From positions 200,415 through 264,414 of the forward strand of contig JBELIP010000002.1 of NCBI GenBank assembly GCA_042090785.1: a DNA stretch of 64,000 bases, written 5' to 3'. The notes beneath the pieces are model-generated. The model searched no databases. It worked only from the letters and a program-made list of their open reading frames with translations, and was not told the origin of the DNA. The position numbers and the translations under genes are program-made. The stretch comes from UBA7434 sp042090785 (GTDB lineage Bacteria; Pseudomonadota; Gammaproteobacteria; Pseudomonadales; UBA7434). This document shows, one piece after another, positions 35,795 through 44,188 of the stretch (positions are counted from its first letter, which is position 1; every line of letters starts with the position of its first letter).

Positions 35795-37168
35795 ATGATC
35801 ATCGTACGACGTTTGGCACGGATACCTTCGCATTTACGACTTGGCGCTACAGTACTAGGACTAGCGCTAGGGCTCAGCTCTCTTCTGCTCGCATCACCCG
35901 CTTTCGCTCTCGACTACACCTTAGATTTGTTATTAGGCGGCGAAGCAACAGATAATATTAATCGTGTGCCTGACAGCCAAAAACGAGATGGTATGGAATC
36001 ACATATTGGTTCTCGTATTGGTTTAACGCATCAAAGCGAAGCCATAAATTTCGAAGCCGATTATCGTTTAACTTATCGTGATTTTAAAAACGACCGACTA
36101 GAAACCAACGATGAATTAAACGGTAGCAGTGAGTTATTGTGGGAAGTTATTGATAATCGCCTAAACTGGCATGTTAATCATGATATCTCTGAAGTACTTT
36201 CAAATGATCTCGTTCCTGACACCGTCGACAACAAAGAAACACGACAAATATTATCAACAGGGCCAAGCTATACCGCGCGCTTATCAGCGGTAGATAATAT
36301 TATTTTATCGTTAGACTACACCCAGTTAACCCAAGGCAATGCTGCCAACGAAAGTCCTATAGACAGAAGTAATATCGACAGCGACCGAACGCAAGCCGAC
36401 ATCATATGGTCACATTCACTCTCTGGCACATCCGCTATAGAAATCGGTTATGCCAACGCAGAAACCCAATTCGAGAACAACAGCCCAGACTTTAAGTACC
36501 AACAATTATTTGCTGGCTATAATACCGAGTTAGCCAGTGGTCATTATGGTTTTCGCTTAGGGACTAACAGAGCAGAGCGGAGCGCTACAAGTGAAGAACA
36601 AAATGGGGTCTTCACCTCCATAAACTATAACCGTCACTTCAGTGGCAATATTTTATCTATAGATATCGTTCGCCAACTTGCCGACTCTAGCATTGGCTTA
36701 GATAGAGATATCGACGGCTTTAACACAAATAATTTTGACGAAATTGCTGTAGTTGAGAGAACGCGTATTAACATTGATTACCAATTTCAAAATTTATGCC
36801 GAAGATGTATAGCACAGCTTACCTATACCTATGACGATAGCGATTTTGAAAACGACGAGCTTGTAATATCCACAGACACTACACAAGATAACGAAGATAA
36901 TCGCATCAGCGCCACACTCACCTATAATATTAATTCAAGGTTAAGCACTCGCCTGCTCACATCTTACTTACAAACCGATTTCTCCGCATTTGGTCGAAAG
37001 GATAAAATCACAGAGATTAACGGCCAAATAGACTGGAAACTTTCGGCGAAACTAGCGCTTAACTTTTATGCCTCATACATTGATCGTGACACCGAAAACA
37101 CACCACTAGGCAATATCGACTACACTGCATCAACCATAGGGCTATCAGCAACTTATACTATAAAATAA
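35795..37168 (+). CDS. Outer-membrane beta-barrel protein, PEP-CTERM-system-associated type
   Basis: This 457-residue protein has a signal peptide (hydrophobic LGATVLGLALGLSSLLLASP, cleavage near AFA-LD). The rest is a series of amphipathic strands with many Asp, Asn, Thr and Tyr residues, typical of an outer-membrane barrel: INFEADYRLTYRDFKND, LNWHVNHDISEVL, IILSLDYTQLTQG, and a terminal strand ending STIGLSATYTIK. It resembles the PEP-CTERM-associated uncharacterised barrel family I recall as TIGR03016. This fits with the PEP-CTERM-type sugar transferase at 26303-27712. It probably helps export or anchor exopolysaccharide; that role is inference. A pair of cysteines (NLCRRCIAQL) is unusual in a barrel. 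Confidence 0.75.
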   Translation: MIIVRRLARIPSHLRLGATVLGLALGLSSLLLASPAFALDYTLDLLLGGEATDNINRVPDSQKRDGMESHIGSRIGLTHQSEAINFEADYRLTYRDFKNDRLETNDELNGSSELLWEVIDNRLNWHVNHDISEVLSNDLVPDTVDNKETRQILSTGPSYTARLSAVDNIILSLDYTQLTQGNAANESPIDRSNIDSDRTQADIIWSHSLSGTSAIEIGYANAETQFENNSPDFKYQQLFAGYNTELASGHYGFRLGTNRAERSATSEEQNGVFTSINYNRHFSGNILSIDIVRQLADSSIGLDRDIDGFNTNNFDEIAVVERTRINIDYQFQNLCRRCIAQLTYTYDDSDFENDELVISTDTTQDNEDNRISATLTYNINSRLSTRLLTSYLQTDFSAFGRKDKITEINGQIDWKLSAKLALNFYASYIDRDTENTPLGNIDYTASTIGLSATYTIK

Positions 37169-37178
37169 GGCTTTTTTG

Positions 37179-38459
37179 CTAAGAAAAAAAAGACAAATCA
37201 CCAAAAGCTGACAATGCAATCACTTGGCAAGCGCCACCCGCTTGCCATTGCTGACCGGGCTTAACCGGTATTAAAACATTGCACTGCGCAATAGAAGACA
37301 ACACACCCGAACTTTGATTTTTATAAAGACCTACCGTTAACTCACCGGCATTATTTATTGCCGCGCAGCCGCGTAAAAAATCTAAACGCTTGCCACGATT
37401 ATGCCAAGCAAATGTCGGTTTGGCAGCAACAGCGCCCAATGTTGATTGAAATACATTAACCATAGATGCGTCAGCATAACCCATCGTTTTTAATAACCAT
37501 GGCCGCATTAATAAATGAAAAGTCACAAACGAAGAAACAGGATTACCCGGCAAACCAAAAAATGGCGTACCTTGAATATCACCGAATGCTACAGGCTTAC
37601 CCGGCTTTATTGCCAGCTTCCAAAACAAAATAGAGCCTAACTTTTCAACTTGCTGGCGAACATAATCTTCTTCGCCAACCGACATACCACCGGTAGTTAC
37701 AATACAATCGGCTTGTTCACTGGCATTTATTAAATAGTCACGCGTTGCTTCTGCCGTATCTGGACAGCAACCTAAATCAATGGGGATTGCGCCCAACTCT
37801 TTAATTCTGGCAGCAAGAAAGTAGCGATTAGAATTATAAATTTGCCCTGTTAACAAAGTATCACCAGGATCTTTTAACTCATCACCGGTAGAAAAAAAGG
37901 CCACCTTAACCGGCTCGTAGCAATCCAACTCGGCCACACCTACCGAAGCAAGCAAACCAATATCGCCCGACGTTAATCGCCTACCCTGCTCTACAACGAC
38001 CGCCCCTTTTTTAATATCTTGGCCCGCCAAACGAATATGCTGGCCTGCTTGCGGTAATTCAGTAAAAGCCACCGCCGAGCTTTTATCTAGCAACGCATTC
38101 TCACCCTCACTCGACAGCGCACCGACAAGACTATCCTCTTGTAAAATAATCGCATCAGCACCCTCTGGCACCATGGCGCCAGTAAATATTCTTGCAATAG
38201 AATTTTCAGCCAGTGTTTGCGCGTTATCGCCTGCCGCAATGCGTTGCGACACCTTGTATTTTTCACGTAAAGAAATATCGGTACTGCAAACGGCATAACC
38301 GTCCATAGCACTGTTGTCATAACTGGGCACATCAATCGTTGCATGTTGTGTACACGCAGCAATACGCCCTAGCGCATTGGCAAGTGGCACAACTTCTCGG
38401 CGAGTCGTAACAGCCGCATGCGCCATAACCTGCTCAAAACCTTGCTCAAATGAAATCAT
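37179..38459 (-). CDS. moeA: Molybdopterin molybdenumtransferase
   Basis: This enzyme inserts molybdenum into adenylylated molybdopterin in molybdenum-cofactor synthesis. It has 426 residues. The N-terminal region shows VPSYDNSAMDGYAV, then FTGAMVPEGADAIILQED, and the MoCF domain carries VAFFSTGDEL, GQIYNSNRYFLAA, TTGGMSVGEEDYV and FFGLPGNPVSSFVTF. It lies six bases downstream of moaB on the same strand and forms a Moco pair with it. No molybdoenzyme gene is visible in this window. Confidence 0.95.
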   Translation of the reverse strand: MISFEQGFEQVMAHAAVTTRREVVPLANALGRIAACTQHATIDVPSYDNSAMDGYAVCSTDISLREKYKVSQRIAAGDNAQTLAENSIARIFTGAMVPEGADAIILQEDSLVGALSSEGENALLDKSSAVAFTELPQAGQHIRLAGQDIKKGAVVVEQGRRLTSGDIGLLASVGVAELDCYEPVKVAFFSTGDELKDPGDTLLTGQIYNSNRYFLAARIKELGAIPIDLGCCPDTAEATRDYLINASEQADCIVTTGGMSVGEEDYVRQQVEKLGSILFWKLAIKPGKPVAFGDIQGTPFFGLPGNPVSSFVTFHLLMRPWLLKTMGYADASMVNVFQSTLGAVAAKPTFAWHNRGKRLDFLRGCAAINNAGELTVGLYKNQSSGVLSSIAQCNVLIPVKPGQQWQAGGACQVIALSAFGDLSFFS

Positions 38460-38465
38460 TAATGA

Positions 38466-38987
38466 TTACTGCTCTCGAGTTTGCAACACGCCATGAAAAT
38501 TACATGGACGATGACGACTATCTAACTGCTCAGCCAATATTTCCGTCCATGCCAATTGACATGCACCGGTTGAGCCCGGCATAGCAAATAACACCGTATT
38601 ATTGGCAAAGCCCGCTAAGGCTCGCGACTGAATGGTCGAGGTTCCAATATCGTTATACGAAAGCTGTCGAAACAACTCACCAAAACCATCAATAGTTTTA
38701 TCAAATAAAGGGCTTACAGCCTCGGGCGTTGAATCACGACCACTAAAGCCGGTGCCGCCGGTAATTAAAATAGCATTAACCGAAGCGTCCGCAATCCATT
38801 GCGAGATAATGGCGCGTATCGCATAAATATCGTCTTTAACTAGCCCACGCCCCACTAACGAATGCCCTGCATCGCTCGCTGCGCCAACCAAATAATCACC
38901 CGAAGTGTCATTATCTGCGGTGCGCGTGTCTGAAACCGTTAAAACTGCCAATCCTAAAGGACTGAATGTTGCTATCGATTTTGCCAT
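38466..38987 (-). CDS. moaB: Molybdenum cofactor biosynthesis protein B
   Basis: This is a molybdopterin adenylyltransferase-family protein with 173 residues. It has LAVLTVSDTRTADNDTSGDYL, AILITGGTGFSGRDSTPEAV and the C-terminal LFAMPGSTGACQLAWTEIL, all matching MoaB. It is the first gene of moaB-moeA. The family also contains MogA, but the short form and the TVSDTR signature favour MoaB. Confidence 0.92.
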   Translation of the reverse strand: MAKSIATFSPLGLAVLTVSDTRTADNDTSGDYLVGAASDAGHSLVGRGLVKDDIYAIRAIISQWIADASVNAILITGGTGFSGRDSTPEAVSPLFDKTIDGFGELFRQLSYNDIGTSTIQSRALAGFANNTVLFAMPGSTGACQLAWTEILAEQLDSRHRPCNFHGVLQTREQ

Positions 38988-39092
38988 GATAGATTCTTTT
39001 CACCTTAGTTAACTATATGTATTTGTTGAGTTTAATCGAAAAATCAGGATAAGGTCCCGCTAAAAGAAGCATTCTCTCTATTTACGGCGCTA

Positions 39093-39121
39093 TTGACAAT
39101 CTCCTTACATATCTGAATAAT
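39093..39121 (+). promoter_or_regulatory. Predicted sigma-70 promoter of rpsT
   Basis: A perfect TTGACA (39093-39098) lies 17 bp before AATAAT (39116-39121). Transcription would start near 39128, giving a leader of about 30 nt. Confidence 0.75.
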
Positions 39122-39159
39122 TCGCCGCCTCAATTTGCACGTATATTTCGGAGTTTATC

Positions 39160-39426
39160 TTGGCTAATTCGCCTCAAGCAAAAAAACGCGCTCGACAAGC
39201 TGAAAAGCGTCGCACGCATAACGCAAGCATGCGTTCTATGGTTCGTACCTATCTTAAGAAGGTTAACGCTGCAATCACTAGTGGTGATTCTGCTGCTGCT
39301 CAAACAGCTTACGATACAGCAATGCCTGTTATTGATCGCATGGCAGACAAAGGTATTATCCACAAAAACAAAGCTGCAAGACATAAGTCAAGACTGAACG
39401 CGCAAGTTAAAGCTCTCGCAAGCTAA
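39160..39426 (+). CDS. rpsT: 30S ribosomal protein S20
   Basis: This is ribosomal protein S20, 88 residues, Lys/Arg/Ala-rich and helical (ANSPQAKKRARQAEKRRTHN and KNKAARHKSRLNAQVKAL). The start codon is TTG at 39160, with GGAG seven bases upstream and no alternative ATG. A UUG start is also known for E. coli rpsT, where it limits translation and takes part in autoregulation by S20; the same codon here suggests conserved control. It is monocistronic, with its own promoter and a terminator directly after it. Confidence 0.97.
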   Translation: MANSPQAKKRARQAEKRRTHNASMRSMVRTYLKKVNAAITSGDSAAAQTAYDTAMPVIDRMADKGIIHKNKAARHKSRLNAQVKALAS

Positions 39427-39433
39427 TTCAATT

Positions 39434-39467
39434 GCACGCCCAGCGCCAATGCTTGGCGTGCAGTTTT
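39434..39467 (+). terminator. Rho-independent terminator after rpsT
   Basis: GCACGCC (39434-39440) pairs with GGCGTGC (39455-39461), followed by AGTTTT. The stem starts eight bases after the rpsT stop codon. The T-tract is short. Confidence 0.7.
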
Positions 39468-39671
39468 CCCATTAGCGCCTCAGATTAGCTCTCTTTTTAA
39501 CTAGCCATTTACAACGGCCAGCTCTCTCTATTTGCCCCAATTTTGACCAAAAACTAGCTTGCCGGCCAGCCACGTCCGCGCCTCACCCACCTCTAGTCTT
39601 TACAAAGCGCTCGCATCGGCAATTTCACCAATATAAACCCGCATTGAAGCGTCTTTTAAGCCTAAACAACC
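39468..39671. other. Non-coding stretch between rpsT and rplU
   Basis: Together with flanking elements this forms a 400-bp gap without a gene. In many relatives murJ follows rpsT and ispB precedes rplU; neither is here. Apart from the rpsT terminator and the rplU promoter, nothing is seen. Confidence 0.5.
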
Positions 39672-39700
39672 TTGTTATAAGCCAGTGAATGCTTTATTAT
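39672..39700 (+). promoter_or_regulatory. Predicted sigma-70 promoter of rplU-rpmA
   Basis: TTGTTA (39672-39677) and TATTAT (39695-39700) are spaced by 17 bp. The leader would be about 120 nt, which leaves room for a translational control element. Confidence 0.6.
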
Positions 39701-39826
39701 TCGCGCCCTTTTTACCAGTGGGCAATTTATTAAGTTTTTAGCTTAGCCCTTAACCGTTGCCAAACCAACGCATAAAAAAATACCGTTACTCAATAAAAGT
39801 CGGTTGGCCACAATACGGAGAAAACC

Positions 39827-40138
39827 ATGTACGCAGTAGTTGAAAGCGGCGGCAAGCAGCACCGAGTTATCGAGGGCGAAACCCTCAAAGTTGAAAAATT
39901 AGACCTCGCGACAGGCGAAACCCTGACAATTGACCAAGTATTAATGGTCGGCGAAGGCGAATCAGTTAACATTGGCGCCCCTTACGTAGATGGCGGCAAA
40001 GTCACTGCAGAGATTATCTCGCACGGACGCCACGATAAAGTGACCATCGTGAAGTTTCGTCGACGCAAGCATCATAGAAAGCAAATGGGCCACAGACAGT
40101 GGTATACCGAGTTAAAAATTACCAGCATAGCTGGCTAG
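39827..40138 (+). CDS. rplU: 50S ribosomal protein L21
   Basis: This is ribosomal protein L21, 103 residues, beginning MYAVVESGGKQHRVIEGETL and containing the signature KVTIVKFRRRKHHRKQMGHR. CGGAG lies a few bases before the ATG. It forms the standard pair with rpmA, 32 bp downstream. Confidence 0.98.
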   Translation: MYAVVESGGKQHRVIEGETLKVEKLDLATGETLTIDQVLMVGEGESVNIGAPYVDGGKVTAEIISHGRHDKVTIVKFRRRKHHRKQMGHRQWYTELKITSIAG

Positions 40139-40170
40139 AGAACTCACTAATAACGATTTTGGAGTAAGTC

Positions 40171-40425
40171 ATGGCGCATAAAAAAGCTGGTGGTAGTACT
40201 AATAACGGACGCGATTCTGAGTCTAAACGATTAGGCGTAAAATGTTTTGGCGGCGAAGCCGTAAAAGCAGGCAACATCATCATTCGTCAACGTGGTACTA
40301 AAGTACACCCAGGACTGAATGTTGGTATGGGTAAAGATCACACCTTATTCGCAACGAGCGAAGGTGTTATCAAGTTTGACCAAAAAGGCCCGAAAAACCG
40401 CAAATATGTCAATGTTATTGCGTAA
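40171..40425 (+). CDS. rpmA: 50S ribosomal protein L27
   Basis: This is ribosomal protein L27, 84 residues, with the flexible N-terminal MAHKKAGGSTNNGRDSESKR that reaches the peptidyl-transferase centre, and GTKVHPGLNVGMGKDHTLFA. There is no extra N-terminal cleavable peptide of the Firmicutes type. GGAG precedes the ATG, and a strong terminator follows the stop. Confidence 0.98.
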   Translation: MAHKKAGGSTNNGRDSESKRLGVKCFGGEAVKAGNIIIRQRGTKVHPGLNVGMGKDHTLFATSEGVIKFDQKGPKNRKYVNVIA

Positions 40426-40449
40426 TACAGGCTCGATAGATTAAAAAAA

Positions 40450-40475
40450 GCCCTGTCATACGACGGGGCTTTTTT
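40450..40475 (+). terminator. Rho-independent terminator after rpmA
   Basis: GCCCTGTC (40450-40457) pairs with GACGGGGC (40462-40469) with one G-U pair and an ATAC loop, followed by six T residues. It separates rplU-rpmA from obgE. Confidence 0.85.
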
Positions 40476-40638
40476 GTATGGGGCCTATATTTTATTCTGG
40501 CCGACTTCATATAGCCCTATTTTATACAATCTATACTTTGTATTAGCTGCACGCACCATTATTAACACCATTACACACCGCAAAGCGAATACACTAAACT
40601 CATTAGTAAGTGCACCATAAGACAAGATAACTAAGATC

Positions 40639-41835
40639 ATGAAATTTGTAGACGAAGCCATTATTTCAGTTAGCGCAGGCAAGGGCGGCAACGGAGCCTC
40701 AAGCTTTCGTCGGGAAAAATATATCCCTCGTGGTGGCCCTGATGGTGGCGACGGCGGTGACGGCGGCAGTGTTTACCTCGAAGCTAGCGCATCGCTTAAC
40801 ACCTTAATCGACTTTCGCTTTCAACCGCGCTACCGAGCCGAATCAGGCCGAAGTGGTCAAGGTAAAAGCTGTACCGGTCATAAAGGCGAAGATAAAATAT
40901 TAGAAGTACCTATTGGCACAACCGTTATTGATGAAGATACCGGCGAAACGCTGGGTGATTTATTGAATGCCGGCGATAAACTGTTAGTGGCACAGGGTGG
41001 CTTTCATGGCCTAGGTAATATTCGGTTCAAGTCGAGCACCAACCGCGCGCCCAGACAGACCACACCCGGCTCAGAAGGCGAAGCCCGGCGTCTACGCTTA
41101 GAACTCAAGCTACTAGCCGATGTGGGCCTACTAGGCATGCCAAACGCCGGCAAATCGAGTCTCATCACCGCTGTGTCGGCGGCGCGACCAAAAATTGCCA
41201 ACTACCCATTTACTACTTTGGTGCCAAGTCTTGGGGTAGTCAGCATAGAAGCGCACCGCAGTTTTGTGATGGCGGATATTCCGGGGCTCATTGCTGGCGC
41301 AGCCGAAGGTGCCGGTTTGGGTATTCGCTTTTTAAAGCATTTAACCCGCACACGATTATTGCTTCATTTGGTGGATGTTATGCCGCCCGATGGATCAGAC
41401 CCCATAGACAGCGTTGATCAACTTGATGATGAGCTAAGCGCCTTTAGTGCCGCCCTCGCCTCACGTCCACGCTGGTTAGTGCTTAACAAAATTGATCTGC
41501 TAAGCGACAATGAACTAGCCGACTTCTTAGCACGCGTAAAAATCGAACTGCCGCAATACGAACATGTTTATGCGGTATCTACCGTTGCTAGACTCGGCTT
41601 AAAACCATTAAGCGGCAGCATTATGAGTTGTTTAGAAGCTATCTGGCTGCAAGAGCAAGAAGACCCAGATGCATTACTAAAAGAACAAGCGACTCAAACC
41701 GCTATGCAAGTTGAAGGCCGTTACAGCATTGCCGAACTCGCCGAAAGACGAGCTGCAGAAAAATTGCATTCATCATCTGAATTCTCTGACGATGATGACG
41801 AACACGATGTTGAAATTGAATACATCAAAGACTAA
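40639..41835 (+). CDS. obgE: GTPase Obg/CgtA
   Basis: This essential ribosome-associated GTPase acts in 50S maturation and the stringent response. It has 398 residues. The glycine-rich Obg domain comes first (SAGKGGNGASSFRREKYIPR and GGPDGGDGGDGGSVYLEA). The G domain has P-loop GMPNAGKSSL, switch FTTLVPSLGVV, DIPGLIAGAAEGAGLG and NKIDLL. A variable acidic tail ends DDDDEHDVEIEYIKD. proB follows 26 bp later on the same strand. Confidence 0.97.
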   Translation: MKFVDEAIISVSAGKGGNGASSFRREKYIPRGGPDGGDGGDGGSVYLEASASLNTLIDFRFQPRYRAESGRSGQGKSCTGHKGEDKILEVPIGTTVIDEDTGETLGDLLNAGDKLLVAQGGFHGLGNIRFKSSTNRAPRQTTPGSEGEARRLRLELKLLADVGLLGMPNAGKSSLITAVSAARPKIANYPFTTLVPSLGVVSIEAHRSFVMADIPGLIAGAAEGAGLGIRFLKHLTRTRLLLHLVDVMPPDGSDPIDSVDQLDDELSAFSAALASRPRWLVLNKIDLLSDNELADFLARVKIELPQYEHVYAVSTVARLGLKPLSGSIMSCLEAIWLQEQEDPDALLKEQATQTAMQVEGRYSIAELAERRAAEKLHSSSEFSDDDDEHDVEIEYIKD

Positions 41836-41861
41836 ATAAAAGCGTTAGCAAGAGCTAAACC

Positions 41862-42983
41862 ATGAGCACAGCAAATACCAACACATCCAAGCGCTGGGTC
41901 ATAAAAATTGGCAGCGCCTTATTAACCGATAATGGTGAAGGACTAGCACTCAAAGCGCTAGACCATTGGGTTGAGCAAATTGCTGCACTTAAAAACGCGG
42001 GGTACGATATTGTACTTGTATCATCGGGTGCCGTAGCCGAAGGCATTACTCGCTTAGGCTGGAAGGCTCGCCCCGATTCATTGCATATGCTGCAAGCCGC
42101 AGCCGCTGTTGGACAAGCCGGCTTAATACAAGCCTACGAATCTCGCTTTAAGCAATTTCAAATGACAACCGCTCAAGTTTTATTAGTGCACGAAGATTTA
42201 TCGTCGCGCACACGTTATTTAAATGCACGTCAAACACTGCAAAGCTTACTTGAGTGCGACGTTATTCCTATTGTTAACGAAAACGATACCGTTGCTACCG
42301 ATGAAATTCGCTTTGGCGATAACGATACATTGGCAGGCCAAGTTGCCAACCTCATTGATGCCGACAAGCTATTAATACTCACCGATCAAGAAGGCGTATT
42401 TAGCGACGACCCTCGAATTCATGCTGACGCTGTCTTAATTGCCGAGCAAGATGTTCATGATGCATCACTTGACCAAGCAGCAAAAAATGGCAGTGGCATG
42501 TTAGGCCGTGGTGGCATGACGACAAAAATTAAAGCAGCACGTTTAGCTGCAAGATCTGGTGCATCAACAATAATCGCTAACGGTTCAACGCCGTCGGTTA
42601 TTACTCGCCTTGCGAATAACGAAACACTCGGCACACATCTCACCAACAACCGCAAGCCAATAACACCAAGAAAACAATGGTTATCAGGCAGCTTATCTAT
42701 TCAAGGCACCTTAACCCTTGATGATGGCGCTGCGCGTGTCATAAAAGAAGATGGCAGCAGTTTATTGCCCGTGGGTATTCATGCTGTGAGTGGCACATTT
42801 GATCGTGGTGAATTAGTTAGCTGTGTCAACTTACAAGGCATAGAAATTGCGCGCGGACTCGCTAATTACAGCAGCGACGAAGCCATTAAAATTTCTGGTG
42901 CTACTAGTGACCAACTAGCCACTATTCTTGGCTATGGCGGTGATGAAGAAATGATTCATAGAGATAACCTCGTCGTATTATAA
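41862..42983 (+). CDS. proB: Glutamate 5-kinase
   Basis: This enzyme phosphorylates glutamate in the first step of proline synthesis. It has 373 residues. The amino-acid kinase domain shows KIGSALLTDNGEGL, VSSGAVAEGITRLGW, PIVNENDTVATDEI, FGDNDTLAGQVANLIDADKL and GRGGMTTKIKAARLAARSG. The C-terminal PUA domain follows (GALSIQGTLTLDDGA-like region, then LLPVGIHAVSGTFDRGELVS). It follows obgE, a conserved gammaproteobacterial neighbour. Confidence 0.97.
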   Translation: MSTANTNTSKRWVIKIGSALLTDNGEGLALKALDHWVEQIAALKNAGYDIVLVSSGAVAEGITRLGWKARPDSLHMLQAAAAVGQAGLIQAYESRFKQFQMTTAQVLLVHEDLSSRTRYLNARQTLQSLLECDVIPIVNENDTVATDEIRFGDNDTLAGQVANLIDADKLLILTDQEGVFSDDPRIHADAVLIAEQDVHDASLDQAAKNGSGMLGRGGMTTKIKAARLAARSGASTIIANGSTPSVITRLANNETLGTHLTNNRKPITPRKQWLSGSLSIQGTLTLDDGAARVIKEDGSSLLPVGIHAVSGTFDRGELVSCVNLQGIEIARGLANYSSDEAIKISGATSDQLATILGYGGDEEMIHRDNLVVL

Positions 42984-43010
42984 AAATCAGCTATCACTCT
43001 TATCACAACT

Positions 43011-43046
43011 CTAACTAACACCCTAACTAACACCCTAACTAACAAC
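43011..43046. repeat. Three tandem 12-bp repeats
   Basis: CTAACTAACACC is repeated at 43011, 43023 and 43035 (the last copy ends AC), just after proB. It looks like a small variable-number tandem repeat in non-coding DNA. Confidence 0.85.
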
Positions 43047-43122
43047 ACGGTCATATTGATTCGCACAGGCCCTGCTATCATTCTATTAAGCGTATCATTA
43101 AGAAGAGAAGGTAATTAAACCT

Positions 43123-44127
43123 ATGGATCCGGTTACCCAAGGTGTTTTAGCAGCGAGCTTATCTCAATCACTCGCGCGCAACAAAAAGCAAACAGCAATC
43201 GCCGGCCTCTTTGGTTTATTAGCCGGTATGGCACCAGACTTAGATGTATTTATTCGCTCCGGTAACGATCCGCTTTTATTTCTTGAATACCATCGACACT
43301 TTACGCACTCGCTCGCATTTATTCCCTTTGGAGGGTTAATCTGCGGCACACTGCTCTATTTTTTATTAGGAAGGCGCTGGGGAGTAAATTTTTATCTGAG
43401 TGTTTTATATTGCACGCTGGGCTATGCGACTCACGCATTACTTGATGCATGCACCAGTTATGGCACGCAATTATTTTGGCCATTCAGTAATGTACGTATT
43501 GCCTGGAACACAATGTCAATTATTGACCCGATATACACCCTACCAATAATGACAGGCGTATTATTAGCCGCAATAAAAAAACGCCCTCGCATTGCACAAA
43601 TTATTTTTGCATGGGCAGTGATTTACCCATGCATCGGATTACTGCAACACAATAGAGCTATTGATGCAGGCATGGATATTGCCGCCTCACGCGGCCATGA
43701 ACCCATAAGCATTAATGCAAAGCCGAGTTTTGCCAATATTTTTTTGTGGAAGGTGATTTATGAAACCTCCAACTTTTATTACGTTGATGCGGTGCGTGTG
43801 TTAACCGAGCGCAAAATTTATAAAGGTGAACGCATAGAAAAACTCAACATACAGCGAGACTTTTTTTGGTTAGATTCGGAATCGCAACAGGCAAAAGATA
43901 TTGAGCGCTTTAGATGGTTTTCAAATGGCTATATTGCCCAGGACCCGAATAACCCCAACCGTATTGTTGATGTTCGTTACTCTTTTGTGCCCAATCAAAT
44001 TTCTGCACTATGGGGTATTGAGTTATCGCCGCAGGCAAAACCACAAGATCATGTATTTTATTCCAGCAAAAATAAATTAACGGATAGGCATCTTAAGCAA
44101 TTTTATCGACAGCTTTTGGGTCATTGA
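43123..44127 (+). CDS. YdjM/YbcI-family inner-membrane metal-dependent hydrolase-like protein
   Basis: This 334-residue protein belongs to the family annotated as membrane-bound, LexA-regulated or metal-dependent hydrolase (DUF457/YdjM). The N-terminal half has four to five membrane helices and the family's conserved metal-ligand-like residues: MDPVTQGVLAASL, GMAPDLDVFIR, HRHFTHSLAFIPFGG and THALLDACTSYGTQLFWPFS. The C-terminal 140 residues are soluble and less conserved. It starts after a GAGAAGG ribosome-binding site and converges on the mscS-family gene. The biochemical activity of the family is not established. Confidence 0.82.
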   Translation: MDPVTQGVLAASLSQSLARNKKQTAIAGLFGLLAGMAPDLDVFIRSGNDPLLFLEYHRHFTHSLAFIPFGGLICGTLLYFLLGRRWGVNFYLSVLYCTLGYATHALLDACTSYGTQLFWPFSNVRIAWNTMSIIDPIYTLPIMTGVLLAAIKKRPRIAQIIFAWAVIYPCIGLLQHNRAIDAGMDIAASRGHEPISINAKPSFANIFLWKVIYETSNFYYVDAVRVLTERKIYKGERIEKLNIQRDFFWLDSESQQAKDIERFRWFSNGYIAQDPNNPNRIVDVRYSFVPNQISALWGIELSPQAKPQDHVFYSSKNKLTDRHLKQFYRQLLGH

Positions 44128-44188
44128 AATGTGGCTATTAAAACTCGAGAAGACATAGAGAGAATACAAGCTACGACGGATACCTTTA

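Noticed and set aside
43011..43046. Short regular repeats as a CRISPR array
   Set aside because: The units are directly abutting 12-mers with no spacers, and no cas genes are near.
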